Of a stretch of DNA of 64,000 nucleotides, positions 46,334-55,646 are shown in pieces. The notes under the pieces are model-generated. The model was not told where the DNA came from. It was given only the letters and a program-made list of their open reading frames with translations, and did not search any database. The position numbers and the translations under genes are program-made. The stretch is from Nocardioides panaciterrulae (GTDB lineage: Bacteria > Actinomycetota > Actinomycetes > Propionibacteriales > Nocardioidaceae), in contig NZ_JACCBG010000001.1 in assembly GCF_013409645.1 (NCBI RefSeq), positions 2,540,001-2,604,000 of the forward strand. The letters are read 5' to 3'. Numbering within the stretch: position 1 is the first letter of the stretch; every line of letters starts with the position of its first letter.

Positions 46334-46612
46334 TCAGGGCTTGGCTTGCCACGAGTCGAGGTACTCACGCACCAGCGTGGAGGACAGCCCGGTCCCGGCC
46401 CGGAGGGCGCGGGTGAAGGCCTTCCGCCGCACCGCGAGGTCGAAGCACTCGGACGTGGGGTGCAGGTGTGCGCCCCGCCCGGGTGCGGTGCCGTCGGGAT
46501 CGGGAACGACGGCGCTGGCGCCGTGCGCGTCCGAGCCGGCGGTGACCCGCAGCAACTCGCGTTTGGTGGCCCGCTTCCGACAACCGATGCAGGTCCTGAC
46601 CGGCCCCGACAC
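46334..46612 (-). CDS. ylxR: YlxR-family (DUF448) RNA-binding protein
   Basis: A 92-residue protein with the YlxR opening GPVRTCIGCRKRATKRELLR and the later GRGAHLHPTSECFDLAVRRKAF. It lies between nusA and infB as in most Gram-positives. GTG 46612 is preferred: GGAG lies 9 nt upstream, and codons between it and the next possible start (GTG 46657) have low third-position GC, suggesting they are not translated. The gap to nusA is about 580 bp, much more than usual. Confidence 0.85.
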   Translation of the reverse strand: MSGPVRTCIGCRKRATKRELLRVTAGSDAHGASAVVPDPDGTAPGRGAHLHPTSECFDLAVRRKAFTRALRAGTGLSSTLVREYLDSWQAKP

Positions 46613-46833
46613 GAGGTCGGTCTCCGGGCAGGGAACAGGGGCGTGTTGGCGAACCACTGAGGCAACCTTACCGTGCCCGGGCAGCGGATACCGAACCGAG
46701 GTTTTCGCGGCCGGCCGACCCGGCCCCGGCCAGCGTGCGTGCGCACCCACGATCTCCGGTCTCCTCCCCCCTGACCCGACGAGCCGTCCACCCCTCGGGA
46801 GGGGGGCGGGCCGGATCCCGGTGGACGCGACGA

Positions 46834-47077
46834 CGTACCCCAGACCCCCACCCAGGCCGCTGCGGATTGGCGACAAACCGCACCCAGACGACCCGGAGAT
46901 CTGCGGTTTGCCACCAAACCGCAACCGCCCCCGCCAGCGGTGAGCCCTCCACCGAACCCAGCGCGGAAACGGTGGCCCACCCACCGCCGTACCCCAGACC
47001 CCCACCCAGGCCGCTGCGGATTGGCGACAAACCGCACCCAGACGGCCCGGAGATCTGCGGTTTGCCGCCAAACCGCA
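46834..47077. repeat. Two copies of a 90-bp repeat with TGCGGTTTG hairpins
   Basis: Copies at 46834-46923 and 46988-47077 are nearly identical (offset 154 bp). Each contains TGCGGTTTG paired with CAAACCGCA over a 4-nt loop, plus a second CCGCA/TGCGG pairing upstream. The whole 46613-47193 gap between ylxR and nusA holds no convincing gene; the first 220 bases show nothing else distinctive. Confidence 0.88.
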
Positions 47078-47193
47078 GATCCAGGTGGCAGCCCCACGGC
47101 GACCGAGCCCACCCCGCGGCCGCCGCTCGCTGCGCTCGCCGGGCTCGTGGGCAGGTTCAGGCAGTGCGGCTTCCGCCGAGTCGGCGCTCCTCG

Positions 47194-48168
47194 TCAGCCT
47201 TCGGTTGCCTCGTCGCTCCGGATGTCGATGCGCCAGCCGGTGAGGCGGGCGGCGAGGCGGGCGTTCTGGCCCTCCTTGCCGATGGCCAGCGAGAGCTGGA
47301 AGTCCGGCACGACCACGCGCGCGGACTTCGCGGCCGCGTCGACGATCTCGACCGAGGACACCCGGGCGGGCGAGAGTGCGTGCGCGACCAGCTCGGCGGG
47401 GTCCTCGGACCAGTCGACGATGTCGATCTTCTCGCCGTGCAGCTCCGACATCACGTTGCGGACCCGCTGTCCCATCGGGCCGATGCACGCGCCCTTGGCG
47501 TTGACGCCCTGTGCCCGGGTGAACACCGCGACCTTGGTGCGGTGGCCGGCCTCGCGGGCCAGCGCGGCGATCTCGACGGTGCCGTCGGCGATCTCGGGCA
47601 CCTCGAGCGCGAAGAGCTTCTTCACCAGGTTCGGGTGGGTGCGCGACAGGGTGATCTGCGGGCCGCGCATGCCCTTGCGCACCGAGACGACCAGGCACTT
47701 GATGCGGTCGCCGTGCTGGTAGCGCTCCCCGGGCACCCGCTCGCCGGCCGGCAGCAGCGCCTCGATCTTGCCGAGGTCGACCATCACGTCGTCGGGGTTG
47801 CGACCCTGCTGGATCACCCCGGAGATGATGTCGCCCTCCTTGCCGGAGAACTCCCCGAACTTGATGTCGTCCTCGGCGTCGCGCAGCCGCTGCAGCATGA
47901 TCTGCTTCGCGGTCGTGGCCGCGATCCGGCCGAAGCCCTCGGGCGTGTCGACGTACTCACCGACGACGTTGCCGTCCTCGTCGACCTCGGCCGCCAGCAC
48001 CGTGACGTGCCCGGTCTTGCGGTCCAGCTGGACGCGCGCGTTGTCCCGCGCGCCCGGGGTCTTGTGGTACGCCGTCAGCAGCGCCTGCTCGATCGCCTCC
48101 ACCAGGACGTCGAAGGAGATCTCCTTCTCCCGCTCCAGCATCCGCAGGATGCTCAGGTCGATGTCCAT
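47194..48168 (-). CDS. nusA: Transcription termination/antitermination factor NusA
   Basis: A 324-residue NusA: N-terminal RNA polymerase-binding domain, S1 domain ([11 protein letters not shown] region) and two KH domains ([14 protein letters not shown] and [16 protein letters not shown]). It lacks the C-terminal acidic repeats of enterobacterial NusA, as expected in actinobacteria. Its ATG shares one base with the rimP stop. Confidence 0.97.
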   Translation of the reverse strand: MDIDLSILRMLEREKEISFDVLVEAIEQALLTAYHKTPGARDNARVQLDRKTGHVTVLAAEVDEDGNVVGEYVDTPEGFGRIAATTAKQIMLQRLRDAEDDIKFGEFSGKEGDIISGVIQQGRNPDDVMVDLGKIEALLPAGERVPGERYQHGDRIKCLVVSVRKGMRGPQITLSRTHPNLVKKLFALEVPEIADGTVEIAALAREAGHRTKVAVFTRAQGVNAKGACIGPMGQRVRNVMSELHGEKIDIVDWSEDPAELVAHALSPARVSSVEIVDAAAKSARVVVPDFQLSLAIGKEGQNARLAARLTGWRIDIRSDEATEG

Positions 48169-48683
48169 CAGGCGTCCTCTTCCTCGGTGTCTTCAGTGCG
48201 GGCGCCGGAGCCCGGCTTGCGGTTGAACTCGACCTGGACGAGGGCCTTGGCGACGTCGGCGTACGCCACGTCCTGCCGGTGGCCCGAGACGTCCAGGGTG
48301 GCCTTGTCCTCGTCGCTGTCGAGGATGCGGCCGGTGTGGCTGGAGCCGTCGGCCAGCGTGACCTTCACCAGCCGGTCGGCGTTGCGGCGCCAGTGGCGCG
48401 GAAGCGTGAGCGGACGGTCCACACCCCGGGAGGTGACCTCGAGCGTGTAGGGCTGCTCCCCCATCACGTCGGAGCTGTCGAGCACCTCCGAGACCTTGCG
48501 GGTCGCGTCGGCCACGTCGTCGAGGGTGACCCCGCCGTCCCTGTCGACGGCGACCCGCAGGACCCGGCGCTTGCCGGCCGGAGAGATCTCGACGGCCTCC
48601 AGATCGAGGCCGAGGGCGCTCAGGGGGTCGACCAGCTCCTGCTCGATCCGGTCCCGGACGGCGTCCTGCCTGGCACTGCTCAC
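48168..48683 (-). CDS. rimP: Ribosome maturation factor RimP
   Basis: A 171-residue factor for 30S maturation. [21 protein letters not shown] and [14 protein letters not shown] are family motifs, and the C-terminal SH3-like domain contains [16 protein letters not shown] 48683 is chosen because AAGGAGG lies 8 nt upstream, better than the ATG 36 nt earlier. First gene of the operon that runs to the membrane protein at 39728. Confidence 0.95.
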   Translation of the reverse strand: MSSARQDAVRDRIEQELVDPLSALGLDLEAVEISPAGKRRVLRVAVDRDGGVTLDDVADATRKVSEVLDSSDVMGEQPYTLEVTSRGVDRPLTLPRHWRRNADRLVKVTLADGSSHTGRILDSDEDKATLDVSGHRQDVAYADVAKALVQVEFNRKPGSGARTEDTEEEDA

Positions 48684-48821
48684 GGGTGCGACCTCCTTGT
48701 GCTGTTGTCGAGGAACCACGATAGCCGCTGGTCACCGCCCGGTTCATCTCGCCGGAGCCGGCCGGGGACCACGCCCACGGCGTACGTCGTCCTCCGCGGG
48801 CCCCCGGCCGGCCCGCGGCGA

Positions 48822-48827
48822 TAGGGT
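48822..48827 (+). promoter_or_regulatory. -10 hexamer of the lipoprotein gene (near-leaderless)
   Basis: TAGGGT lies 7 nt before the GTG at 48835. Confidence 0.5.
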
Positions 48828-48834
48828 CGGCGGC

Positions 48835-49362
48835 GTGTCCGACCACCGCCACCGCACCGCGCCGCCGGCGCTCGGCCGCCGGACCCTCGCCGCCGGCCTG
48901 GTCCTCGGGGTCGCGGCCGCCTCCGGGTGTGATGCTCATCGCGGCGGGACGGCAGCCGCCCCGGGCGTGTCGGCGACGCCGGATCCGGACCTCGCGCTGG
49001 TCGACCGGGTCACCGGCCAGCTCACCGAGCTGCTGGGCCAGGTCAACGCCCTCGAGGCGCGCTTCCCCTCCCTGCGCTCCCGGCTGCGACCGTGGCGCGA
49101 GCTGCACACGGCCCACCTCCAGGCGCTCGACGCCCCCGCGCCGGTGGACGGCGGCGGCGCGCCGGGCGACGCCACGGCGCGCACCCCGGCCGCCGCGTGG
49201 CACGAGCTCACCCGGCACGAACAGCTCGGGCGACGCCACCTCGCCGACGCGTCCGTGGCAGCCGCGAGCGGCAGCCTGGCGAGGGTGCTGGCCGCCATGG
49301 CCGCCGGCGCCGCCCAACGGCTCGCCGCCGACGCGCAGCACGGGAAGGTCGCGGCCGCGTGA
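48835..49362 (+). CDS. Lipoprotein of unknown function
   Basis: A 175-residue exported protein: signal peptide with lipobox ASGC (Cys32), then a mostly helical, Ala-rich domain. It occupies the place of mycobacterial Rv2843, next to the DUF4439 gene (Rv2844 counterpart), and overlaps that gene by 4 nt. It may be a ferritin-like helical bundle by its helix pattern, but no metal-binding motif is obvious. Divergent from rimP. Confidence 0.75.
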   Translation: MSDHRHRTAPPALGRRTLAAGLVLGVAAASGCDAHRGGTAAAPGVSATPDPDLALVDRVTGQLTELLGQVNALEARFPSLRSRLRPWRELHTAHLQALDAPAPVDGGGAPGDATARTPAAAWHELTRHEQLGRRHLADASVAAASGSLARVLAAMAAGAAQRLAADAQHGKVAAA

Positions 49363-49793
49363 GCGAGATCGAGGCCCTGCAGGCCACGCTGGCCGCGGAG
49401 CACGCCGCGGTCTACGTGTACGGCGTCCTCGGTGGCCAGACCACGCAGTCCGGGGAGCCGGCCCTCTTCGCCGCGGTCACCAGCGCCTACACGACGCACC
49501 GGGGCCGCCGGGACGTGCTGACCCGGGACCTCACCGACCTCGGGGCGGACCCGGTCGCGGCCGCGGCGGCCTACGACGTGCCGGCGCCGCTGCGCGCCCC
49601 CGCCCAGCTGTGCCGCGTCGCGCGCGACGTGGAGGACGCCTGCGCGGCGACCTACGCCGCCCTCGTGGCGAGCACCACCGGGCACCGGCGCCGCTGGGCG
49701 GTGACGGCCCTGGAAGACGCAGCGGTCCGTGTGCTCGCCTTCCGGGGAACTCCCGAGATGTTCCCCGGAGCTGACGAGTACACGGACCGCTGA
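49359..49793 (+). CDS. DUF4439 ferritin-like domain protein
   Basis: A 144-residue helical protein. The opening EIEALQATLAAEHAAVYVYG is the DUF4439 pattern (E..A....EHAAVY.YG), and an RR..L..DL segment follows. Ferritin-like folds may bind iron, but the function of this family is unknown. GTG 49359 overlaps the lipoprotein stop by 4 nt. The same pair lies between rimP and proS in mycobacteria. Confidence 0.85.
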   Translation: MSEIEALQATLAAEHAAVYVYGVLGGQTTQSGEPALFAAVTSAYTTHRGRRDVLTRDLTDLGADPVAAAAAYDVPAPLRAPAQLCRVARDVEDACAATYAALVASTTGHRRRWAVTALEDAAVRVLAFRGTPEMFPGADEYTDR

Positions 49794-49818
49794 GGCCGAG
49801 GCTGGAGGTCGGCCGGAA

Positions 49819-49933
49819 GGATCTCGCCCGACGTGGGGGGACTGACGATCTCCTGTGCAAGATCATGCAGCAGCGGCCGGTTCAAGGGCGAGATCCGCTC
49901 CCCCTCATGATTTCGCATTGCAGGAACCTGCAA
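49819..49933. repeat. Inverted-repeat region between convergent genes
   Basis: GGATCTCGCCC (49819-49829) has a perfect inverted partner at 49886-49896, enclosing 56 nt. A second palindrome, TTGCAGG-AA-CCTGCAA, lies at 49918-49933, 14 nt from the stop of the HAD gene; its 14-bp core also occurs at 25915-25928. Probably terminators for the two convergent genes. Confidence 0.65.
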
Positions 49934-49946
49934 CCGGGCCCGCAGG

Positions 49947-50660
49947 TCAGGCCCAGCCGGCGACGACCGCCAGGAGGTCGGAGAGCCGCTCGACCACCGC
50001 GTCCGGTTCGCCCTCGGTGTGCCCGACCTGGTTCGCCGGGATCGCGCTGTGCGGGACGTGGACCGCACGCAGCCCGGCGTTCCGCGCACCCCAGATGTCG
50101 TCGTAGAGCCGGTCCCCGACGTACACGCAGCGGGCCGGGTCCTCGACGCCCACCGCGGCCATCGCGGCCGCGAACGCGTGCGGCGACGGCTTGGTCCAGG
50201 AGATCTCGCTCGTGTAGACGTCCCCGTCGATGAGGTGCAGCACGCCGTCGCGCTCGAAGAAGCCGCGGTGCCACTCCCGCGGCCAGATGGTGTTCGAGAG
50301 CACGCCGACCTTCAGGCCCTCGGCACGCAGCGCCTCGAACAGGGGCCCCACCTCCGGATCGGTGGCGGTGTGCGGCTCCCAGAACTCGTAGTAGGCGTCG
50401 AGCAGCTCCGGGTCGTGCTCGAGGCCGGCCGCGTCGAACAGGTCGCCGAGGCCCGCGCTCCGGTGCTGGTCGCGGCTGCGGCCCCAGACCACGTCGCCGG
50501 CGGCGTGCAGCCGCCGCGCGTTGACGTGGTGGTCGTGCTCGGAGTTCACCACGGCCCGGGCCAGCGCCAGCGACTCGGCGTGGAAGTCGATGTCGTGCCA
50601 CTTGGTGAGGGTGCCGCCCCAGTCGAAGATGACCGCCTCGACGCCCCGGCCCTCAGGCAC
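49947..50660 (-). CDS. HAD-family hydrolase-like protein with DWGGT motif
   Basis: A 237-residue HAD-fold protein. Motif I reads FDWGGTL, so the nucleophile Asp13 is present but the usual second Asp (the acid/base of phosphatases) is Gly. Motif II is VLSNT, motif III the lysine in WTKPSP, and motif [18 protein letters not shown] 50660 overlaps the end of proS by 8 nt. The substrate is unknown; loss of the second Asp is typical of dehalogenase-like or non-phosphatase members. Confidence 0.85.
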   Translation of the reverse strand: MPEGRGVEAVIFDWGGTLTKWHDIDFHAESLALARAVVNSEHDHHVNARRLHAAGDVVWGRSRDQHRSAGLGDLFDAAGLEHDPELLDAYYEFWEPHTATDPEVGPLFEALRAEGLKVGVLSNTIWPREWHRGFFERDGVLHLIDGDVYTSEISWTKPSPHAFAAAMAAVGVEDPARCVYVGDRLYDDIWGARNAGLRAVHVPHSAIPANQVGHTEGEPDAVVERLSDLLAVVAGWA

Positions 50661-52419
50661 GCACGCGCCTCACCACGTGGTCGACCAGGTGGTCGGCGGG
50701 CACCTCCTGCCGCTCCCCGGTGGCCCGGTCCTTGATCTCGATCGTGCCCTGGGCCAGGCCCTTGCCGACCACGACGATGGTGGGCACGCCGAGCAGCTCG
50801 GCGTCCTTGAACTTCACGCCGGGGCTGACCTTGGGACGGTCGTCGTAGAGCACCTCGACGCCCTGCCCGGCCAGCTCGTGCGCGACCCGCTCCGCGACCG
50901 CGAAGACGTGCTCGTCCTTGCCGGTGGCGACGATGTGCACGTCGGCCGGGGCCACCTCGCGGGGCCAGGCCAGGCCCAGCTCGTCGTGGGTGCCCTCGGC
51001 GATGGCGGCCACGGCGCGGGACGGGCCGATGCCGTAGGAGCCCATCGTGACGGTCACGAGCTTGCCGTTCTCGTCGAGCACCTGCAGGTCCAGCGCGTCG
51101 GCGTACTTGCGGCCGAGCTGGAAGATGTGGCCCATCTCGATGCCGCGCGCCGCCTCGAGGGTGCCCTCGTCGCAGCTGGGGCAGGCGTCGCCGTCGCGGA
51201 CCTCGGCGGCCTCGATCGTGCCGTCGGGGGTGAAGTCGCGGCCCGCGACCAGGTCGATGACGTGGCTGCCCTCGACGTCGGCGCCGGTGACCCACCGGGT
51301 GCCCTCGACGACGCGCGGGTCGACGAGGTAGCGGATCCCGGTGGCGTTCTTCTCCCCCAGCGCGCCGGGCCCGATGTAGCCCTTGACCAGCGCGGGGTGC
51401 TTCTTGAACTCGGCCTCGTCGAAGGGCTCGACCTCGATCGGCTCCAGCTGGCCCTCGAGCCGCTTCTGGTCGACCTCACGGTCGCCGGGGAGGCCGATCG
51501 CGATCGGCTCGCGGGTGCCGTCGGGGTGCTTGAGGGTGACCAGCACGTTCTTCAGGGTGTCCCCCGCGGCCCAGGGACGGTCCTCGCGGGGGAACTTCGC
51601 GTTCAGGAGGCCGACCAGCGAGTCGATGGTGGGCGTGTCCGGGGTCGCCTCGGCGTGCGCGTCGGGCACGCCGTCGTACGACTGCGGGGCGGGGGCGCGC
51701 ACCTCGACCGCCTCGACGTTCGCGGCGTAGTCGCACCGGGTGCAGCGGACGTAGGTGTCCTCACCCACCGCGGCCTTGGCCAGGAACTCCTCGGACTTCG
51801 ATCCGCCCATGGCACCGGAGGTCGCCTTGACGATGACGTACTCGAAGCCGAGCTTGTCGAAGATCCGGATGTAGGCGTCGCGGTGCTTCTGGTAGCTGGC
51901 CTCGAGGCCCGCGTCGTCGACGTCGAAGGAGTAGGAGTCCTTCATGACGAACTCGCGGCCGCGCAGCAGGCCGGCCCGGGGCCGCGCCTCGTCGCGGTAC
52001 TTGGTCTGGATCTGGTAGATCGACAGCGGCAGGTCCTTGTACGACGAGTACAGGTCCTTGACGACCAGCGTGAACATCTCCTCGTGGGTGGGCCCGAGGA
52101 GGTAGTCGTTGCCCTTGCGGTCCTGGAGCCGGAACAGGCTGTCGCCGTACTCGGTCCAGCGTCCGGTCGCCTCGTAGGGCTCGCGGGGCAGCAGCGCGGG
52201 GAACGACAGCTCCTGGGCACCGATCGCGTCCATCTCCTCACGGATGATGTTCTCGATCTTGCGCAGCACCCGGAGGCCGAGGGGCAGCCAGGTGTAGATG
52301 CCCGGGGCGGCGCGCCGGATGTAGCCCGCCCGGACCAGGAGCCGGTGGCTCGGCACCTCGGCGTCCGCGGGGTCCTCTCGCAGGGTCCGCACGAACAGGC
52401 TCGACATCCTCAAGATCAT
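50653..52419 (-). CDS. proS: Prolyl-tRNA synthetase (bacterial type)
   Basis: A 588-residue class II synthetase with the bacterial editing (INS) domain between motifs 2 and 3 (about 225-390), which clears Ala-tRNA(Pro). The catalytic core shows [11 protein letters not shown] (motif 2 start), [20 protein letters not shown], and motif 3 [15 protein letters not shown]-terminal anticodon-binding domain follows. TAGCCT lies 7 nt before the ATG, so transcription may be leaderless. The position next to the rimP-nusA region matches mycobacteria. Confidence 0.97.
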   Translation of the reverse strand: MILRMSSLFVRTLREDPADAEVPSHRLLVRAGYIRRAAPGIYTWLPLGLRVLRKIENIIREEMDAIGAQELSFPALLPREPYEATGRWTEYGDSLFRLQDRKGNDYLLGPTHEEMFTLVVKDLYSSYKDLPLSIYQIQTKYRDEARPRAGLLRGREFVMKDSYSFDVDDAGLEASYQKHRDAYIRIFDKLGFEYVIVKATSGAMGGSKSEEFLAKAAVGEDTYVRCTRCDYAANVEAVEVRAPAPQSYDGVPDAHAEATPDTPTIDSLVGLLNAKFPREDRPWAAGDTLKNVLVTLKHPDGTREPIAIGLPGDREVDQKRLEGQLEPIEVEPFDEAEFKKHPALVKGYIGPGALGEKNATGIRYLVDPRVVEGTRWVTGADVEGSHVIDLVAGRDFTPDGTIEAAEVRDGDACPSCDEGTLEAARGIEMGHIFQLGRKYADALDLQVLDENGKLVTVTMGSYGIGPSRAVAAIAEGTHDELGLAWPREVAPADVHIVATGKDEHVFAVAERVAHELAGQGVEVLYDDRPKVSPGVKFKDAELLGVPTIVVVGKGLAQGTIEIKDRATGERQEVPADHLVDHVVRRVRA

Positions 52420-52426
52420 GCGGGCA

Positions 52427-52432
52427 AGGCTA
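52427..52432 (-). promoter_or_regulatory. -10 hexamer of proS (near-leaderless)
   Basis: On the minus strand TAGCCT lies 7 nt before the ATG at 52419. Confidence 0.5.
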
Positions 52433-52508
52433 GCCGTGGGCCCCGCGGCGCCGCGAACCAGTTCCGCCGCGACCGCAACCTTCCCGGCCGGCGGCTCGTC
52501 ATGCAGGT

Positions 52509-53495
52509 ATGAAGCGTTCGTTCGCCGCCGTCGCGGCCGCCTCCGCCACCCTGCTCCCCGCCCTGGTCGTCGGCCTGGTCCTCGGCCTCGCGGCGCCGGC
52601 CGCCGCGGTCCCCGACACCCGCTTGCGACCGGGCGCGCTCGAGCGCGGCCCCGACGTCACGATCCCCCACATCGAGGGGACGACCGTCGTGGACGGCGAC
52701 ACCCGCATCCGGGTGCCCGCCGGCCAGGTGCGGCTGCTGGGCACCTCCGGCCCGGCGTACGTCGTGGGCGCGAGCGACAGCTCCGGCACCGACCACTTCC
52801 GCGTGCTGCGGCTCACCGCGTCCGGCGGCCGGACCGTGGTGCTGCGCGGCGTGCCGATCTGGGACACGTGGCTGTCCGGTGACGGCGCCCGGCTCGCCTG
52901 GGCCGACCAGGGGCGGCACCGCACCGGGATCCGGGTGTGGGACAGCCGCGACGGCCGCCTGGAGGCGCACCGGCGCTTCCTGGGTGCGGTAAACATCCTC
53001 GACTTCGCCGGGACCCGGATGGTGCTGGGCGGCTGGGGCCCCGACCGCACCTTCTGGTGGAACACCGGCACCGACGGGACCAGGCGGATCGCACAGCGTC
53101 CCGGCTATGCGGCGAAGATCAGCGCGGACCGGGTCGCGACCTACGACCGCGACCCCTACGACGGCGGCTGCTCGGTCGTGTCGACGCTGCGGGGGCGCGA
53201 CCGGGTGTGGCGCTCGTGCGACGAGCGGGTGCAGGTCTTCTCGCCGCGCCACGGCCGGATGGCGACGATCCCGATCCTCGCCGACGGGCTCGGCGCCCGG
53301 GACACCTGGGTGCGCGCCGCGGGCGGCCGGCTGCTCGCCCACTACTCCGCCCGCTACTTCGGGCTGCTCACGTGGGAGACCGAGAAGGCGCTGCTGCTCG
53401 ACACCAACGGGGCTCGCAAGGCCGCCACGGTGCGGTGCGTGGTCGCCGACTGCGAGCGCGCCTCGGCGTTGCGTCCGCTGCCCGACCTGCGGTGA
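52509..53495 (+). CDS. Secreted protein of unknown function, beta-propeller-like
   Basis: A 328-residue protein with a clear Sec signal (about 1-34, cleaved after AAPAAA). The mature part has repeated strand patterns with Trp/Asp turns ([25 protein letters not shown]), suggesting a small beta-propeller. Four cysteines near the middle and C-terminus could form disulfides. No family is recognised. ATG 52509 precedes a standard signal. Divergent from proS; no operon partner. Confidence 0.78.
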   Translation: MKRSFAAVAAASATLLPALVVGLVLGLAAPAAAVPDTRLRPGALERGPDVTIPHIEGTTVVDGDTRIRVPAGQVRLLGTSGPAYVVGASDSSGTDHFRVLRLTASGGRTVVLRGVPIWDTWLSGDGARLAWADQGRHRTGIRVWDSRDGRLEAHRRFLGAVNILDFAGTRMVLGGWGPDRTFWWNTGTDGTRRIAQRPGYAAKISADRVATYDRDPYDGGCSVVSTLRGRDRVWRSCDERVQVFSPRHGRMATIPILADGLGARDTWVRAAGGRLLAHYSARYFGLLTWETEKALLLDTNGARKAATVRCVVADCERASALRPLPDLR

Positions 53496-53565
53496 CCCGG
53501 CCCGCGGGGATCCGGCCCGGTCCCCGGAGTCTCGGAGCACTCCCGGAGCAGAGAGGGAGCCCCGG

Positions 53566-54411
53566 TCAGAACATCACGGTCGCGAAGCGGGCGGTCTCCC
53601 GGAACCCGACCTTCTCGTAGGCGGCCCGGGCGGCCTCGTTCCACTCGTTGACGTAGAGCGAGACCACGGGCGCGATCTCCTGGCGCACGAACTCCGCCAC
53701 CGCGGCCATGCCCGCGGTGGCCAGGCCCTCGCCGCGGCGGTCGGGCGGCACCCAGACGCCCTGGACCTGGGCGGCGTACGGCGTGGCGCAGGCGACCTCG
53801 GCCTTGAACACCAGGCGGTCGTCGTCGAAGCGCGCGAACGACCAGCCGCGGCTGACCAGCTGGGTCACCCGGGCGCGGTAGAGCTCCGCGCCCCCGCCGT
53901 ACTCGGGTGAGAGCCCGACCTCCTCGGTGTACATCGCCACGCAGGCCGGGTAGAGCTGGTCCAGGTCGGCGCGGGTGGTCCGGCGTACGCCGGCGTCGGG
54001 GCGGACCGCCGGGGTGGTCGCGATCTCCAGGTGCGGCTGATTCCAGCGGATCTCCCGCGGAGCGCCCCAGGCATGGGCGACCTCGTTCCAGAACACGCGC
54101 ACGGCGTCCTGGGGTCCGACGATCGTCGAGACGGAGCGGCCGCGCACCAGGGCCCGGTCCGCGAACGCCCGGGCGTCCGCCGGGCGCGCCTGCACGGGCA
54201 CCAGGTTCGCGCCGACGTGGCAGGCCGCCACCAGCCGGCCGTCCTCGAACCGGCCCCACATCTCACCCCCCAGCCAGCGCGGCTCCAGGGTCGTGGTGCG
54301 AGCCCGGTGGTCGGCGAACACGTTGACCACCGGATCCCGCTCGGCGAGGTGCAGGAAGTCGTCGAGGTCCGGCGGCCCCAGGGGGCGCACCCCGTGGCGG
54401 GTGGTCAGCAC
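53566..54411 (-). CDS. DUF4081-type GNAT acetyltransferase
   Basis: A 281-residue protein. An N-terminal DUF4081-like part (PVVNVFADHRA, LGGEMWGRFED) is followed by a C-terminal GNAT domain with the CoA loop RRGEGLATAGMA and LYVNEWNEAARAAYEKVGF. It corresponds to mycobacterial Rv2867c, which normally lies directly next to ispG; here about 5 kb of other genes separate them. The substrate is unknown. GTG start with TAGGCT exactly 6 nt upstream. Confidence 0.88.
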   Translation of the reverse strand: MLTTRHGVRPLGPPDLDDFLHLAERDPVVNVFADHRARTTTLEPRWLGGEMWGRFEDGRLVAACHVGANLVPVQARPADARAFADRALVRGRSVSTIVGPQDAVRVFWNEVAHAWGAPREIRWNQPHLEIATTPAVRPDAGVRRTTRADLDQLYPACVAMYTEEVGLSPEYGGGAELYRARVTQLVSRGWSFARFDDDRLVFKAEVACATPYAAQVQGVWVPPDRRGEGLATAGMAAVAEFVRQEIAPVVSLYVNEWNEAARAAYEKVGFRETARFATVMF

Positions 54412-54417
54412 GCCGCG

Positions 54418-54423
54418 AGCCTA
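54418..54423 (-). promoter_or_regulatory. -10 hexamer of the DUF4081 gene (leaderless)
   Basis: On the minus strand TAGGCT lies exactly 6 nt before the GTG at 54411. Confidence 0.6.
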
Positions 54424-54470
54424 CGCGGCACCCGGCCGTGGCGGCAGCAGCGATCGGCCCGGCCGCGGCC

Positions 54471-55646
54471 TCACTCGTTCCAGCCGCTGTTGTAGACGTC
54501 GAGCCCGAACCGGTCCAGGCCGTCGGCGCGTGCGTAGCCGAGCTTGCGCAGCCCGAAGACCTCCTCGATCGAGGCCAGCAGGGAGTAGTGGTTGTAGGGC
54601 GTCGTGCTCCACGTGTGGGGGTGCACGAACGGCGAGATCGCCAGCGCGCCGATCCGGCCGCCGCCCGGTCCGGCGATCCCCGGCGCCGGGCTGTTGGCCG
54701 ACGCGCCCTCCCCGCAGCAGGCGCTCGCGTCGCTCTGGGGGCCGTCGGACTCGTCGGCGGTGATGACCAGCAGGCCGTTGCGGCGGAAGGCGGGAGACGC
54801 GAGGATCCGCGGGATCCACCGCTTCATCCAGGCGTTGACGCCCTTCAGCCCACCGGGGCCACCGTCCGCGCACGTCGCGTCGTGGCCGTCGTGGCACAAG
54901 TCCGGCGTGACGTAGGTGAGGTTGCGGGTGTGCCGTGCCTTCGCGAGGTCGTGGGTGAGCCGGCTGAGCGGCACCACGTGCCGCTTGCAGTAGGTCGGGC
55001 GGTCGACGATCGAGGAGAAGTAGACGAACGGGTCGTGCCGGGCGGCGTACTGGCTCGTGGCGCTCGCCTGCTGGGTCCGGTCCCGGGTGTCCGGGGCCGG
55101 GTGCTGGCAGGGGCGCGCCATGTCCTCCATGTAGCCGCGCCAGGTCAGGTCGTGGCGGGTCAGCTGCACCGGGAGGCTGGCCACGCCCTTCGGGAAGACG
55201 CAGCCGGTCCCCTGGGCCTGGCCGGGCGCGACCGTCCCGGTCTGCACGAACGTGGAGAAGACCTGGCAGTCGCCCTGCATCTGGGGGTTCGGCCCCTGGC
55301 CGGAGACCTGCGCGACGTAGTTGGGCTGCGAGTTGTGGGCGGTGCCGTAGTAGTTGTTCATCAGCACGCCCCGGCGGCGCAGGGTCCGCGCGAGGTACGG
55401 CGCGGCCGAGTCGGGGCCCCAGGTCTCGTCGTAGCCCTTGTTCTCGATGTTGACGACGAAGACATGCCGGATCGGCGGCACGTACCTCGCGGTGGCGGCC
55501 CGGGCCGGCGCCCCGGAGGCCCGCGGCGCCGAGGGCGAGCCGGGGTGCGGCGCGGCGACGGCGGGCGGCAGCACCAGGGCGGCCACGGTGAGCAGCAGGA
55601 GCAGCAGCGGCAGGCGGTGCCCGGTCGACGTCCTCACGGTCCTCAC
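54471..55646 (-). CDS. Secreted phosphoesterase-family protein (phospholipase C/acid phosphatase type)
   Basis: A 391-residue exported enzyme of the alkaline-phosphatase-like phosphoesterase family. The Sec signal (about 1-32) is followed by HVFVVNIENKGYDETWG, where the family's Glu-Asn metal site lies, and later LLVITADESDGP and ALAISPFVHPHTWST with metal-binding Asp/His. Several cysteines could form disulfides. GTG 55646 overlaps the stop of the upstream phospholipase gene by 4 nt and has GGAGG 8 nt upstream, so the two are coupled. Confidence 0.85.
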   Translation of the reverse strand: MRTVRTSTGHRLPLLLLLLTVAALVLPPAVAAPHPGSPSAPRASGAPARAATARYVPPIRHVFVVNIENKGYDETWGPDSAAPYLARTLRRRGVLMNNYYGTAHNSQPNYVAQVSGQGPNPQMQGDCQVFSTFVQTGTVAPGQAQGTGCVFPKGVASLPVQLTRHDLTWRGYMEDMARPCQHPAPDTRDRTQQASATSQYAARHDPFVYFSSIVDRPTYCKRHVVPLSRLTHDLAKARHTRNLTYVTPDLCHDGHDATCADGGPGGLKGVNAWMKRWIPRILASPAFRRNGLLVITADESDGPQSDASACCGEGASANSPAPGIAGPGGGRIGALAISPFVHPHTWSTTPYNHYSLLASIEEVFGLRKLGYARADGLDRFGLDVYNSGWNE

